Part shown: one piece after another, positions 15,063-23,994 of the stretch | Layout: every line of letters begins with the position of its first letter | How positions within the stretch are numbered: position 1 is the stretch's first letter | Assembly: GCA_002432795.1 (NCBI GenBank) | Contig: DJGU01000027.1 | Span: forward strand, 570 to 32,930 | Length of the DNA stretch: 32,361 bases | Reading direction: 5' to 3' | Source: Anaerolineaceae bacterium UBA5838 | GTDB lineage: Bacteria > Chloroflexota > Anaerolineae > Anaerolineales > Anaerolineaceae | Notes under the pieces: generated by a model | Database searches by the model: none | What the model was told of the DNA's origin: nothing | The model's input: only the letters and a program-made list of their open reading frames with translations | Translations under genes and position numbers: made by a program

Positions 15063-15587
15063 GAAGTAATTTTACCTTTAACTACACTCTTGCACGTTCC
15101 GCCATCTGCATTTGAAATTTTCAGATACCCACCCCCTTTGATTCCCCCTCCGAGGAGGGGGTCGGGCAGATTGGATGACAGGTTGGGCATGCTATGCCAA
15201 CGCCTACTGTCATTCAGAGCCCACAGCCCTTGTCATTCTGAGCTTCTTTTGCGAAGAATCTACGCGTTGGAGTACAGATCCTTCGCAAGCTCAGGATGAC
15301 AAGCCCACAACCCCTGTCATTCTGAGCATCTTTTGCGAAGAATATAAGCACTGACATCCAGATCCTTCGCCAGCTTAGGATGACCAGCCCCCCCCTTTTC
15401 AGTTCCTCCTCAAAGAGAACGGCGCTGACAGCCTGGACGCAAAAAAAAACAGGCTCAAGGCAGCTCGGCCCAGGTGTTTTAGTGATATCATTGAACCAGA
15501 ACGAGAGAACTGCCGGAAAGACACTTGGTCTGCCAGGAGTATCCGAAGCAGATTGAAAAAACCAACAAGAAATCATAAGGACGATTT
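15063..15587. other. Non-coding spacer dominated by a tandem palindromic repeat
   Basis: This 525-base stretch between divergent genes contains one truncated and two nearly complete copies of a palindromic unit (15207-15386, listed separately). It also contains a small CCCCCTCC/GGAGGGGG hairpin near 15145-15161. Open frames across it are artefacts of the repeat. The rest, 15387-15587, shows no recognised feature apart from the AAGGA ribosome site before 15588. Confidence 0.6.
15207..15386. repeat. Tandem array of a palindromic unit (TGTCATTCTGAGC arms)
   Basis: One full copy (15230-15302) has outer arms TTGTCATTCTGAGC and GCTCAGGATGACAA and inner arms GCGAAGAATCT and AGATCCTTCGC. Each pair forms with a single G-U-type mismatch. 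A second copy starts near 15315 and is more diverged. A truncated first arm (TGTCATTCAGAGC) lies at 15208-15220. The linker CCCACARCCC joins the copies. Similar TCATTCTGAGC/GAAGAATC elements are, from memory, scattered through many environmental bacterial genomes. Confidence 0.85.
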
Positions 15588-15866
15588 ATGAACCCTGCTA
15601 CTTACATTTTTGGATGGATATTGGCAACCATGCTTGGGGCTGTATTCCACCTTTGGAAAGACGGGGGTTTCTGGAAGCTGGTAATTTACATCATTGTCAG
15701 TTGGATCGGTTTCTTCCTTGGTCATCTCATCGCGAAAAGTGCAGGTTTCGACTTGATGAATGTTGGTTCACTCTATCTTGGCGGCGGCATCATTGGCAGC
15801 ATCATCGCGCTCTTTGCCGGACACTGGTTCAGTCAGATCGAATCCTTTCCCGGGCAGAATAAATAG
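15588..15866 (+). CDS. Small three-TM membrane protein, function unknown
   Basis: The 92-residue protein starts at ATG 15588, a few bases after AAGGA. Three hydrophobic helices are seen at about 5-22, 28-50 and 62-80, with a G-G-G-I-I-G-S-I-I motif in the last. No family was recognised. It ends three bases before the trmI start, so it is the first gene of a tight operon with a tRNA methyltransferase and a NUDIX hydrolase. That does not by itself define its role. Hydropathy and the strong ribosome site support it as a real gene. Confidence 0.75.
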   Translation: MNPATYIFGWILATMLGAVFHLWKDGGFWKLVIYIIVSWIGFFLGHLIAKSAGFDLMNVGSLYLGGGIIGSIIALFAGHWFSQIESFPGQNK

Positions 15867-15868
15867 GG

Positions 15869-16726
15869 ATGATCACTTCACAAATCGAGTCAAGCAATTT
15901 CGCCCGCGAGGGGGATTTGGTGCAGCTGCAGGGCGCTGGACACAAGAGCCATTTGCTGCGCCTTGAGGCAGGCGGCGTGCTGCAAACCCACCGCGGAGTC
16001 ATCCGTCATGACGACATCATCGGTCAAAAATGGGGCAGCCGCTTGGAGTCTCACCAGGGCAACCCCTTTTACCTGTTGCAGCCAGGCATTGCTGACCTGA
16101 TCAAAAACATCAAACGCACCACCCAGATCATGTATCCAAAGGAAATCGGTCAAATCCTCATCACCATGGGGATTGGTCCGGGCATGCGGGTGCTGGAGTG
16201 CGGCAGCGGCTCGGGGGGGCTGACCACGGCTTTTGCTTACATGGTCGGCGAGAGTGGACAGGTCTATTCCTATGAACGAAAGCCGGACGTCCAGGCGCTT
16301 GCCATCAAAAACCTGACCCGCGTCGGCCTGCTCGACCGTGTGACCTTTAAAATCGGAGACGCATCGGAAGGATTCTCTGAAGAAAATGTTGACGCGCTTT
16401 TCCTGGATCTACCCAATCCGTACGACTACCTGGAGCAGGCGCGCAAAAGCCTTAAACCGGGTGGTTATCTAGGCATGCTCGTGCCGACGGTGAACCAGGT
16501 GCAGCTTTGCTTGCGTTCGCTCATGCATCATAACTTCGCCTTCGTGGAAGTGATAGAAGTACTCGTGCGCTACTATAAAACCGACTGGGAACATCTTCGC
16601 CCTGTGGATCGAATGATCGCCCATACCGGTTTTTTGCTGTTTGGAAGAGCCGTCGAACGCCTGGGTCTCGAAAAAACAGAAGAAGTCAGTCCGACTAAAG
16701 ATGAAGAGGCTGAGGAATTGCTTTGA
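15869..16726 (+). CDS. trmI: tRNA (adenine-58-N1)-methyltransferase, TrmI type
   Basis: The 285-residue protein has the N-terminal beta domain typical of TrmI, the I-K-R-T-T-Q-I-M-Y-P-K-E signature (81-92), and the SAM-binding loop L-E-C-G-S-G-S-G-G-L (109-118). Next come the acidic E-R-K-P at the end of the following strand and the catalytic-site motif F-L-D-L-P-N-P (Asp180). TrmI makes m1A58 in the T-loop of tRNA and works as a tetramer in the cytosol. The tail from about 268 is acidic and probably disordered. It begins two bases after the membrane-protein stop and its stop overlaps the NUDIX start, so translation of the three genes is probably coupled. Confidence 0.93.
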   Translation: MITSQIESSNFAREGDLVQLQGAGHKSHLLRLEAGGVLQTHRGVIRHDDIIGQKWGSRLESHQGNPFYLLQPGIADLIKNIKRTTQIMYPKEIGQILITMGIGPGMRVLECGSGSGGLTTAFAYMVGESGQVYSYERKPDVQALAIKNLTRVGLLDRVTFKIGDASEGFSEENVDALFLDLPNPYDYLEQARKSLKPGGYLGMLVPTVNQVQLCLRSLMHHNFAFVEVIEVLVRYYKTDWEHLRPVDRMIAHTGFLLFGRAVERLGLEKTEEVSPTKDEEAEELL

Positions 16727-17325
16727 GCGGGACTTTGAGCTTACCGCACGACATTGGCGTCCGCCTTCAGGCGCACGCTGAACAGTCTGACCTCAGGGAT
16801 AACGGTTGGCTGCATATGGACCCAAATCAACTGCATCCGGCGGCAGTACTTGTTCCGCTAGTTTGGGAAGACGGGCAATGGCACTTGCTTTTCACCCGAC
16901 GTACGAATGACTTGCAAGACCACAGCGGTCAGGTTTCTTTTCCAGGCGGCGCCTGGGAGGAGCAAGACGGCGATCTTGAGCGCACAGCCCTGCGCGAAGC
17001 CTGGGAGGAAGTTGGGATCGACCCAGCCTCAGTGGCAGTGCTGGGGAAGATGGCGCGTTTCGACATGGTTTCGTATTTCCAGGTTACGCCCGTGGTTGGA
17101 GTGGTCGCCTGGCCTTTTGACATGAAGATCAATTCAAAAGAGGTGGCGCGTGCTTTCATCGTGCCGATTAATTGGCTCGCTGACCCCGGAAATTTTCAGA
17201 TTAAACCGCGCCAGTTTGAAGGTCAAACCTTCAAGATCCCCTATTACAACGATTTTGACGGCGAGATGATCTGGGGCGCCACGGCGCAGATGACCCAGGA
17301 ATTCCTGCATATTATCCAAAAATGA
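16723..17325 (+). CDS. NUDIX hydrolase of the coenzyme A pyrophosphatase type
   Basis: The 200-residue protein starts at TTG 16723, which overlaps the trmI stop as TTGA. The CoA-diphosphatase form of the Nudix region is clear: V-S-F-P-G-G (71-76), then D-G-D-L-E-R-T-A-L-R-E-A-W-E-E-V-G-I. The catalytic R-E-x-x-E-E-x-G lies at 91-98, and the UPF0035-type aspartate precedes the T-A-x-R-E. Relatives hydrolyse CoA or its esters to phosphopantetheine and adenosine 3',5'-bisphosphate. The preference of this protein is inferred only. Conserved R-T-x-x-L-x-x-H-x-G-Q before the box supports the subfamily. A bidirectional terminator follows. Confidence 0.88.
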   Translation: MSGTLSLPHDIGVRLQAHAEQSDLRDNGWLHMDPNQLHPAAVLVPLVWEDGQWHLLFTRRTNDLQDHSGQVSFPGGAWEEQDGDLERTALREAWEEVGIDPASVAVLGKMARFDMVSYFQVTPVVGVVAWPFDMKINSKEVARAFIVPINWLADPGNFQIKPRQFEGQTFKIPYYNDFDGEMIWGATAQMTQEFLHIIQK

Positions 17326-17380
17326 TTGACCGAGTGCTTGAGTGGATTTAAACCTGCGCGATCTGAATTCCGCTTAAACC

Positions 17381-17408
17381 AAAACAACCGCCTCGCAGCG
17401 GTTGTTTT
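17381..17408. terminator. Bidirectional intrinsic terminator
   Basis: The arms AAAACAACCGC (17381-17391) and GCGGTTGTTTT (17398-17408) are exact inverted repeats around a six-base loop, with T-runs on both strands. The hairpin separates the NUDIX gene from the convergent rplY. Confidence 0.9.
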
Positions 17409-17428
17409 TGATTCTGATGAGTGTCGAC

Positions 17429-18091
17429 TTACTCGACTTCTTCTTCGCCTTCGATCTTCTTGCCTTTTTCAAGCACTTCAGGTCCTTCGAAACCAAATTC
17501 GGGCTCTTCTTCTTCCTCGGCCTCTTCGACTGCAACGTAACTAACCGAAACAATGACCTCTGAGTTGTCTGTGAGAATGGAGACACCCTCACCCAGGTCC
17601 AGATCTGCGACGGTGATGGTATCTTCAGGGGTTTTGATGCCGCTGACATCCACCATAACTCGCTCGGGCATATCCTGAGGCAAACATTCGATTTCGAGTT
17701 CGTTCAGGTTTTGGTTGAGCAGATAAATTGCATCGTCGAGCACAGGAGCTTCCCCTGTGAGTTCAAGGGCAACTGATGCGCGCATTTTCTCGGTCATTGA
17801 GATAGCCAGGAAATCAAGGTGTGTCAAAACGCCGTGCAGCACGTCGCGCTGGCGATCGCGCACAAAGGCTTTGATTTTATTCCCGTCGACATCGACTGTT
17901 ACCAGGGTGGTGGGGGTGATTCTGGACATCTGCTGTGAAACCGTGTGGCGATCCATCTGGATAGCTTGAGATTCAATTTTGTGTCCGTAAATAACGCCAG
18001 GCAGGATCCCGACGCGGCGCAATTGGGAAACTTGTTTCCCTTTTAAGGTGCGCTTTTCAGCTTTGATGATGGTTTCTTCTTGTGTAGACAT
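17429..18091 (-). CDS. rplY: Large ribosomal subunit protein bL25, CTC type
   Basis: The 220-residue protein starts at ATG 18091 after a GGAGG site. The N-terminal L25 domain (about 5-95) shows the characteristic R-x-x-G-x-L-P-G-V-I-Y-G, followed by the H-L-D-F strand. The longer TL5/CTC beta domain covers about 100-185 (V-P-x-x-L-T-G-E-A-P-V-L-type strand, C-L-P-Q-D-M-P-E). A very acidic tail with a run of Glu (about 190-220) closes it. It binds 5S rRNA in the large subunit. CTC-type proteins are about 185-225 residues, so the length is normal. It stands alone, divergent from the SRAP gene. Confidence 0.95.
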   Translation of the reverse strand: MSTQEETIIKAEKRTLKGKQVSQLRRVGILPGVIYGHKIESQAIQMDRHTVSQQMSRITPTTLVTVDVDGNKIKAFVRDRQRDVLHGVLTHLDFLAISMTEKMRASVALELTGEAPVLDDAIYLLNQNLNELEIECLPQDMPERVMVDVSGIKTPEDTITVADLDLGEGVSILTDNSEVIVSVSYVAVEEAEEEEEPEFGFEGPEVLEKGKKIEGEEEVE

Positions 18092-18315
18092 ATTTCCTCC
18101 GAGCGCCTCTCACCATTTTTCAGGTTACCCTCGCCCATAAATTTACCGGGTAAACCGGCGACTCTTAAGTTTACTCAGTCCTCGGTCCGGCGTCAAGGGC
18201 AAGGCATTAGGTCTGTTATTAGTCAGCGAATATGTCACCCCTTTACCCTTGATGGAGGGTGCGCACAGAGATTGTATAATACCAGCAGCTGATAATTTTT
18301 ACGATTGGAGAAACT

Positions 18316-19008
18316 ATGTGTGGAAGATTTACCATGGCGATTGATTCAGACGACCTGCGCACGCAGCTCGCTCTGGGGCAGATGCCGCCTGATTGGGCGC
18401 CGCGTTATAACATTGCCCCCTTGCAGGAAATCGCCTGTGTGCCCTTTGCGGAAGCACGCTCAGTCCACTGGTTTCGCTGGGGATTAGTTCCTTTTTGGGC
18501 GAAGGATCCCTCGATTGGAAACGCAATGATCAACGCGCGCGCCGAGTCGGTGGCAGAAAAACCCGCCTTTCGCAATTCCTTCAAAAACAAACGCTGCCTG
18601 ATCCTGGCCGATGGTTTTTACGAGTGGCGAAAGGCTGGAAAACTGTCGGTTCCCTTCTACTTCAGCTTACGCAGCGGCGAAGCCTTTGCTTTTGCGGGAT
18701 TGTGGGATGATTGGGAGCCAAAAGGTGTCAATTCAGAACCTGGTCTGCCCGGACTGACCACTTGCACCATCATCACCACTGAAGCGAATTCCCTGGTTGC
18801 TGAGGTCCATCCGCGTATGCCGGTCATGCTAAAAGGGCAGGCAATGTGGGATTGGCTGGAGGAGCCCGACGCCAAGAAACGGCTGAGCCTGCTGCATCCT
18901 TTTGATCCCCAGCAGATGCGCAGTTGGGAAGTCAGCCGTGCGGTCAACAGCCCGTCGCAGGATGATGCTTCACTCATTCAGCCTGCAGTCGGTGGTCTGT
19001 TTGATTAG
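18316..19008 (+). CDS. SRAP-domain protein (YedK/HMCES family)
   Basis: The 230-residue protein begins M-C-G-R-F, so Cys2 is exposed as the catalytic N-terminal residue after Met removal. Other conserved residues are Asn73 in I-N-A-R-A-E, Glu103 in D-G-F-Y-E-W and His165 in E-V-H-P-R-M-P-V-M-L. Known members form a stable thiazolidine crosslink between Cys2 and abasic sites in single-stranded DNA, protecting them during replication. The residues that bind and resolve this crosslink are all present. It starts seven bases after GGAGA (18305-18309). A TATAAT lies at 18275-18280, but only a poor -35 can be matched to it. It appears to be transcribed alone. Confidence 0.95.
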   Translation: MCGRFTMAIDSDDLRTQLALGQMPPDWAPRYNIAPLQEIACVPFAEARSVHWFRWGLVPFWAKDPSIGNAMINARAESVAEKPAFRNSFKNKRCLILADGFYEWRKAGKLSVPFYFSLRSGEAFAFAGLWDDWEPKGVNSEPGLPGLTTCTIITTEANSLVAEVHPRMPVMLKGQAMWDWLEEPDAKKRLSLLHPFDPQQMRSWEVSRAVNSPSQDDASLIQPAVGGLFD

Positions 19009-19062
19009 GCAAGTGCAACTTTTGAGCGGCTGAGCCTTATATTCCTGCCTGCGAATCGGTTC

Positions 19063-19090
19063 TTGAATCGTGTAAAATTAACCATATAAT
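19063..19090 (+). promoter_or_regulatory. Candidate promoter of the amylase operon
   Basis: TTGAAT (19063-19068), a 16-base spacer and a perfect TATAAT (19085-19090) lie 47 bases before the start codon. The leader contains a short GC-rich hairpin (GGGGGCAATGCTCCC, 19095-19109). No operator was recognised. Confidence 0.55.
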
Positions 19091-19137
19091 CTGACGGGGG
19101 CAATGCTCCCTGCCGCTGCTGACATGTTGGAGATGCA

Positions 19138-20832
19138 ATGAAAAAACGTGCCTTGCCGATAATCCTGATACTAATAGTTAGCCTGGTGTTGGCTGCCTGC
19201 AAAACTGAACCCACCGCAACCGAACCTGCTGCCACCGAAACCCAACCAGCTGCTACAGAGACACCACAAGTCGTGCCAGAAGAAATTCCAGAACCTGATC
19301 TTGGCCAGGGATGGTGGAACGATGTGGTTTTCTATGAAATCTTTGTACGTTCCTTTAAGGACAGCGATGGTGACGGCATTGGTGATTTCCGCGGAATCAT
19401 AGAGATGCTCGATTATCTGAATGATGGCGACCCCGATACCGACACCGACCTTGGAATTGGCGGTATCTGGCTGATGCCAATCATGCCTTCACCTTCTTAT
19501 CACGGCTATGATGTCACCGATTACCAGGCGGTGAACCCGGACTATGGCACTCTGGAGGATTTTCAGGAGATGCTGGAAGCCTGCCACGAGCGGGGCATCC
19601 GCGTGATCATCGACTTTGTAGTCAATCACACCTCTTCGGAACACCCCTGGTTTATAAGTTCGAATAATGAAGCCAGTGAGTACCGCGACTGGTACGTCTG
19701 GTCAGATACCCGACCATCTCAGGCAGGACCCTGGGGGCAGAATGCCTGGTATCAATCGGGAGGGAGCTATTATTACGCAATTTTCTGGAGCGGCATGCCT
19801 GATCTCAATTACGAACAGCCGAAAGTGACTGAGGCTATGTATGATGCCACCAAATTCTGGCTCGATCTGGGCGTGGACGGCTTCAGGGTGGATGCCGCGC
19901 GCTACCTGGTGGAAGATGGGGTCACACTCCAGGATTCAAAAGGTTCCATTGAGTGGTTCCAAAATTGGCGCGAGTACTACACCGGCATCAATCCTGAAGC
20001 CTATACTGTGGGGGAAGTGTGGACCGACACACAGGTCATCGCCAAGTATGGTGAACCGACGCGCGGTATGCAAGAATACTTCATGTTCGATCTGGCAGGG
20101 GACATCCTGGGCGGCTTGTATTCCCCTGATCCCTCGCGCATCATGGCATCCTATCTGGAAACACTGGAATACTTCCCGGATCAGCAGTTTGCCACTTTTC
20201 TGACTAACCATGACCAGCAGCGTGTGGCGTCTTACTTCAGCAGCAAGCTTGATCGGCAAAAACTTGCCGCCTTTGTGTACCTTACCGGTCCGGGCACGCC
20301 TTACATCTACTATGGTGAAGAAATCGGCATGACGGGCAACAAGCCAGATGAACGCCTGCGCACACCGATGCAGTGGTCCGCTGAAGCGCATGCTGGCTTT
20401 AGCAGCAGCTCCCCCTGGGAGCCTCTGAATGAAGGCTGGGAAGAGTTGAATGTGGCTGCCCAGGATTCGGACCCTGACTCTTTGCTTAACTGGTATCGAG
20501 GCTTGGTGAATCTTCACAACCGCTTCCCTGCACTGCAAAAAGGCGACTACATTCCCTTCACATCGTCCTGCCGCCGGCTTTACACCGTGGCGCGCGTAAC
20601 AGGGGATGAAGTGCTGCTGACAGTTGCTAATCTTGGTGTACAAACCCTCGAAAACTGCACCATCGCGCTTGAAGGCGGTAACCTGGCAGGCACCTGGCAG
20701 GCTGAAGCGCTTTGGGGCGAGGCACCCTTCTCTGAAATTACCTTTGCCGAAGATGGCTCCCTGACCGACTTTGTTGTCGCGGATATCCTCGACGGTGGAG
20801 AAACATTTGTATTGAAATTAACGCGTCCATAA
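19138..20832 (+). CDS. GH13 alpha-amylase-family lipoprotein
   Basis: The 564-residue protein starts at ATG 19138 after GGAG. A lipoprotein signal (basic K2-K3-R4, hydrophobic 6-19, lipobox L-A-A-C) gives a lipid-modified Cys21, followed by an Ala/Thr/Glu/Pro linker to about 55. The GH13 barrel contains the four conserved regions: D-F-V-V-N-H-T (159-165), G-F-R-V-D-A-A-R-Y with nucleophile Asp252, G-E-V-W-T-D with acid/base Glu293, and F-L-T-N-H-D-Q with Asp359. A small C-terminal beta domain follows. The family hydrolyses or transglycosylates alpha-1,4 or alpha-1,6 glucosides; its exact specificity is not readable here. It probably sits on the outer face of the membrane with the GH57 partner and digests starch or glycogen fragments. 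Confidence 0.92.
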   Translation: MKKRALPIILILIVSLVLAACKTEPTATEPAATETQPAATETPQVVPEEIPEPDLGQGWWNDVVFYEIFVRSFKDSDGDGIGDFRGIIEMLDYLNDGDPDTDTDLGIGGIWLMPIMPSPSYHGYDVTDYQAVNPDYGTLEDFQEMLEACHERGIRVIIDFVVNHTSSEHPWFISSNNEASEYRDWYVWSDTRPSQAGPWGQNAWYQSGGSYYYAIFWSGMPDLNYEQPKVTEAMYDATKFWLDLGVDGFRVDAARYLVEDGVTLQDSKGSIEWFQNWREYYTGINPEAYTVGEVWTDTQVIAKYGEPTRGMQEYFMFDLAGDILGGLYSPDPSRIMASYLETLEYFPDQQFATFLTNHDQQRVASYFSSKLDRQKLAAFVYLTGPGTPYIYYGEEIGMTGNKPDERLRTPMQWSAEAHAGFSSSSPWEPLNEGWEELNVAAQDSDPDSLLNWYRGLVNLHNRFPALQKGDYIPFTSSCRRLYTVARVTGDEVLLTVANLGVQTLENCTIALEGGNLAGTWQAEALWGEAPFSEITFAEDGSLTDFVVADILDGGETFVLKLTRP

Positions 20833-20854
20833 TCTGGATATGAAAAGAGGAAAC

Positions 20855-23800
20855 ATGAATAAGCTGCGATTCTTTCTCGCAATCATCCTAAGCCTGGCAG
20901 TCATCGCAGGCTGCTCTGCGCCCAGCGCAACCCCCATTCCGACGGATGTGCTGGTTGAACCGACAGTCCCTGTGGCTGAAGAGCCCACACCGACAGAAGC
21001 ACCGGAAGCCATCGAGTATCCACTCTACGTCAACCTCACCTGGCATCAGCATCAGCCGATGTATTACAAGGATGAGAATGGCGTCTACACCCGACCCTGG
21101 GTGCGCGTGCATGCCACCAAGGATTACCTCGACATGGCGGAAATGATCGCCGCTGAGGAAGGCGTGAAGGTGGCCATCAACCTGACTCCCTCGCTGATCC
21201 GTCAGCTGCAGGATTTCACCGATAACGGCGCGAAAGACCTTTATTGGGTGCTGGCGGAAGTCCCGGCTGCAGAATTGACCGTAGAGCAGAAAACCTTCAT
21301 CCTGCAGCGTTTCTATGACGCCAACTGGGATCATATTATCGCGGTTCACCCGCGCTACCAGGAGCTGCTTGATCTGCGCGGCGGCACAGATGAAGCTGCA
21401 ATCGCTGCGGCTGTGGAAAACTTCACGGAACAGGATTTCCGCGATCTGCAGATCTGGTTCAACCTGGCTTGGGTCGATCCCGATTACCTGGCGCAGGAAC
21501 CCTTTAAAGCCCTGGTCGATAAAGGCCGGGACTTTGCTGAAGAAGATAAAGTTACCCTGTTTGATGGCATTCTGGGGTTGATCCAACGCGTCTTGCCCAC
21601 CCACAAAGAATTACAGGATGCGGGCATTCTGGAGATCACCACCACACCCTACGCCCATCCGATCCTGCCCCTGATTTATGACTCGGACCTGGCTTTGGTC
21701 GGCAACCCCAAGGCGATCATGCCCAAACAGCACTTCAGCTACCCTGAGGATGCGGCTTTCCACCTGCAAAAGAGCGTGGAAATGTACGAGTCCATCTTTG
21801 GGCGGGAGGTGCGCGGGCTCTGGCCTGGTGAGGGATCTGTGGCAGAAGAAATCGTGCCGCTGGTCAGCGAGGCTGGATATCAGTGGATGCAGACCGGAGA
21901 ACCGGTCTTGGTGGCAAGCCTGGGGCTTGCGGGTGACCGATTCGGCAGGGATAGCGACGGTGTGGTGAAAGACCCCGACACCTTCTATCGTCCATATTAT
22001 GTTCAGGGCGAAAGCGGCGGCGAAGTGGCTATTTTCTTCCGCGACTGGGTCATTTCGGACAAAATTGGTTTCAATTATTCAGGCATGGCGGGCGAAACAG
22101 CCGCGCAGGACATGATCGATTCGCTCGAAGCGATCCACGCGAGTCTGCAGGGCACGGAAGGTCCTCACATTGTGACCATCGTTGTGGATGGCGAGAATGC
22201 CTGGGAGAACTACGATAACGACGGCAAAGAATTCTTCCACGCCCTCTACAAAAAGCTGGCTGAAAGTGATCTGCTCGAAACGATCACCCCTTCGGAATAC
22301 CTCGAGCTTTACCCCGAACAGCGTGAGTTGGACGTACTCTTCCCGGGGGCGTGGTTTAGCGCTAATTACGACACCTGGATTGGTGAAAGCGAAGAAGCCG
22401 AAGGCTGGGATCTGCTTGCCCGTGTGCGCGCGGATTTGAAGCAGTATGAAGATGGCACGCTCAGCGCCAGCCCGGAAGCCTTGGCTGAGGCGAAGGACTT
22501 TATGTACTTGGCGGAAGGCTCGGATTGGTTCTGGTGGTACGGTACTGACCAGGATTCAGGGCAGGACAGCTACTTTGATGAAGGTTACCGCGCGCTCCTC
22601 AAAGGCGTCTACACCTCCTTGGGGCTTGAATATCCTGCTTTCCTGGATATTCCCGTGATTCAACCGCAGCCTCTCAAGGCTGATGTGGCTGTCAGTGGTG
22701 AGATGACGCCTGTAATCGATGGCGTTTCAGAAGAAGATGAGTGGAGCAAAGCCGCTCTTTATCAGGCGGCAGATCAGGACCCGATCCAGAGCTTTGCTTA
22801 CGGCATGGACCAGGAGAATCTCTATCTCCAGGTCGTCCTGGCTAAGGTCCTGGCTGGAAGTGAGGCGGTTGAAATCTACCTGAACGCTCCTGGAGACGTG
22901 GACAGACAGATGGCTGATCTGAACGGTACAGGGCAGCTACTGGCTCCTGCTTCGCGTATGCTCGAAGTCAAGCCAGGTCAAACTACTGTGGGGCTGTACC
23001 TGACAGATGGGACAACCTGGACAAAGCAGGAAGAAGAGCTTGGTCTAGTGGCTGCCAGTGGAGGCGTGATCGAGGCGCAGCTTCCCAAGAACGTTTTGGG
23101 AGATGCCAGCAACGGAATTGTGATTCCAACGCAGGTCATTCTGCGCCAGGCGGAAGCCATCCAGTTCAACCCATCTGCTCCGCTGGCGATTCAGTACTTC
23201 AGTTTTGAGCCGGTCACTAGCGTACTGGTTGTCGAAGACCCTGAGAATGACGACACGGGTCCGGGCAGCTACACCTATCCCAAGGATGGCGTATTCAAGG
23301 CTGGCGATTTTGACCTGACCGCTTTTGAGGTCTCCAGCGATGGCGCGAATGTTTATTTCAGCTTTACAATGAAAGCTCCGATCACCAACGGTTGGAACTC
23401 TCCAGCAGGGTTCTCCGTGCAGACCTTTGACGTCTATATCGATCAGGACCCCGGAGCCGGCACTGGCAACCGCATGTTATTACCTGGCAGAAATGCCGCG
23501 TTGGCAGATGGTAACGGCTGGGATATTGCAGTCTGGATCGAAGGCTGGACGCCGCAGGTCCTCCTCCCGGGTGAGGACCCAATGGCGGAACCCGTGAAGG
23601 ACACTGAAGCCAGCTCAGCCATGAAGGTGTATGTGGATGTCGGCAAGAACGCGGTGGTTGCCAGTGTGCCTTTGGAATTCTTTGGTGCGGGCAGTCCCAG
23701 CGACTGGAGTTATGCCGCCGTGGTTCTCGGGCAGGAAGGCTATCCGGCAGAAGGCGTCTGGCGTGTGCGGGATGTCAGCCAGAAGGCAGAAAGCTACCGG

Positions 23801-23977
23801 TTTGGCGGCGCGCCGCTCGATAATAATCACACCCGCATCATTGACCTGGCATTACCATCCGCTTATACTCCTGACCAGGCAACTTTGCTGAGTACCTATC
23901 CCTCTTCCGCGCAGCCAATTGACGGTAAGGGACCAGATGATTTCGCGATCATTCCTTTGATCGCTGTAACAGAGTAA
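20855..23977 (+). CDS. GH57 amylopullulanase-like lipoprotein with C-terminal DOMON-like modules
   Basis: The 1040-residue protein is started at ATG 20855, which follows AGAGGA (20846-20851); an ATG at 20840 is also possible. The lipobox A-G-C places the lipid on Cys20, followed by a Pro/Glu/Thr linker. The GH57 domain (about 55-560) opens with H-Q-H-Q-P (64-68) and has the W-P-G-E-G-S-V motif (likely nucleophile Glu326) and D-G-E-N-A-W (likely acid/base Asp445). This spacing fits the amylopullulanase-type subgroup. Residues about 610-790 resemble a CBM9/DOMON-like beta-sandwich (V-I-D-G-V-S-E-E-D-E-W). Residues about 790-1035 resemble the glucodextranase C-terminal domain. It would cleave alpha-1,4 and possibly alpha-1,6 bonds of glucans at the cell surface. 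It follows the GH13 gene after 22 bases. Confidence 0.9.
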   Translation: MNKLRFFLAIILSLAVIAGCSAPSATPIPTDVLVEPTVPVAEEPTPTEAPEAIEYPLYVNLTWHQHQPMYYKDENGVYTRPWVRVHATKDYLDMAEMIAAEEGVKVAINLTPSLIRQLQDFTDNGAKDLYWVLAEVPAAELTVEQKTFILQRFYDANWDHIIAVHPRYQELLDLRGGTDEAAIAAAVENFTEQDFRDLQIWFNLAWVDPDYLAQEPFKALVDKGRDFAEEDKVTLFDGILGLIQRVLPTHKELQDAGILEITTTPYAHPILPLIYDSDLALVGNPKAIMPKQHFSYPEDAAFHLQKSVEMYESIFGREVRGLWPGEGSVAEEIVPLVSEAGYQWMQTGEPVLVASLGLAGDRFGRDSDGVVKDPDTFYRPYYVQGESGGEVAIFFRDWVISDKIGFNYSGMAGETAAQDMIDSLEAIHASLQGTEGPHIVTIVVDGENAWENYDNDGKEFFHALYKKLAESDLLETITPSEYLELYPEQRELDVLFPGAWFSANYDTWIGESEEAEGWDLLARVRADLKQYEDGTLSASPEALAEAKDFMYLAEGSDWFWWYGTDQDSGQDSYFDEGYRALLKGVYTSLGLEYPAFLDIPVIQPQPLKADVAVSGEMTPVIDGVSEEDEWSKAALYQAADQDPIQSFAYGMDQENLYLQVVLAKVLAGSEAVEIYLNAPGDVDRQMADLNGTGQLLAPASRMLEVKPGQTTVGLYLTDGTTWTKQEEELGLVAASGGVIEAQLPKNVLGDASNGIVIPTQVILRQAEAIQFNPSAPLAIQYFSFEPVTSVLVVEDPENDDTGPGSYTYPKDGVFKAGDFDLTAFEVSSDGANVYFSFTMKAPITNGWNSPAGFSVQTFDVYIDQDPGAGTGNRMLLPGRNAALADGNGWDIAVWIEGWTPQVLLPGEDPMAEPVKDTEASSAMKVYVDVGKNAVVASVPLEFFGAGSPSDWSYAAVVLGQEGYPAEGVWRVRDVSQKAESYRFGGAPLDNNHTRIIDLALPSAYTPDQATLLSTYPSSAQPIDGKGPDDFAIIPLIAVTE

Positions 23978-23994
23978 AGGACACAGAGAGTATC

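Noticed and set aside
20888..21604. Minus-strand open frame of 238 codons
   Set aside because: It is antisense to the GH57 gene, whose catalytic motifs are intact, and has no ribosome site.
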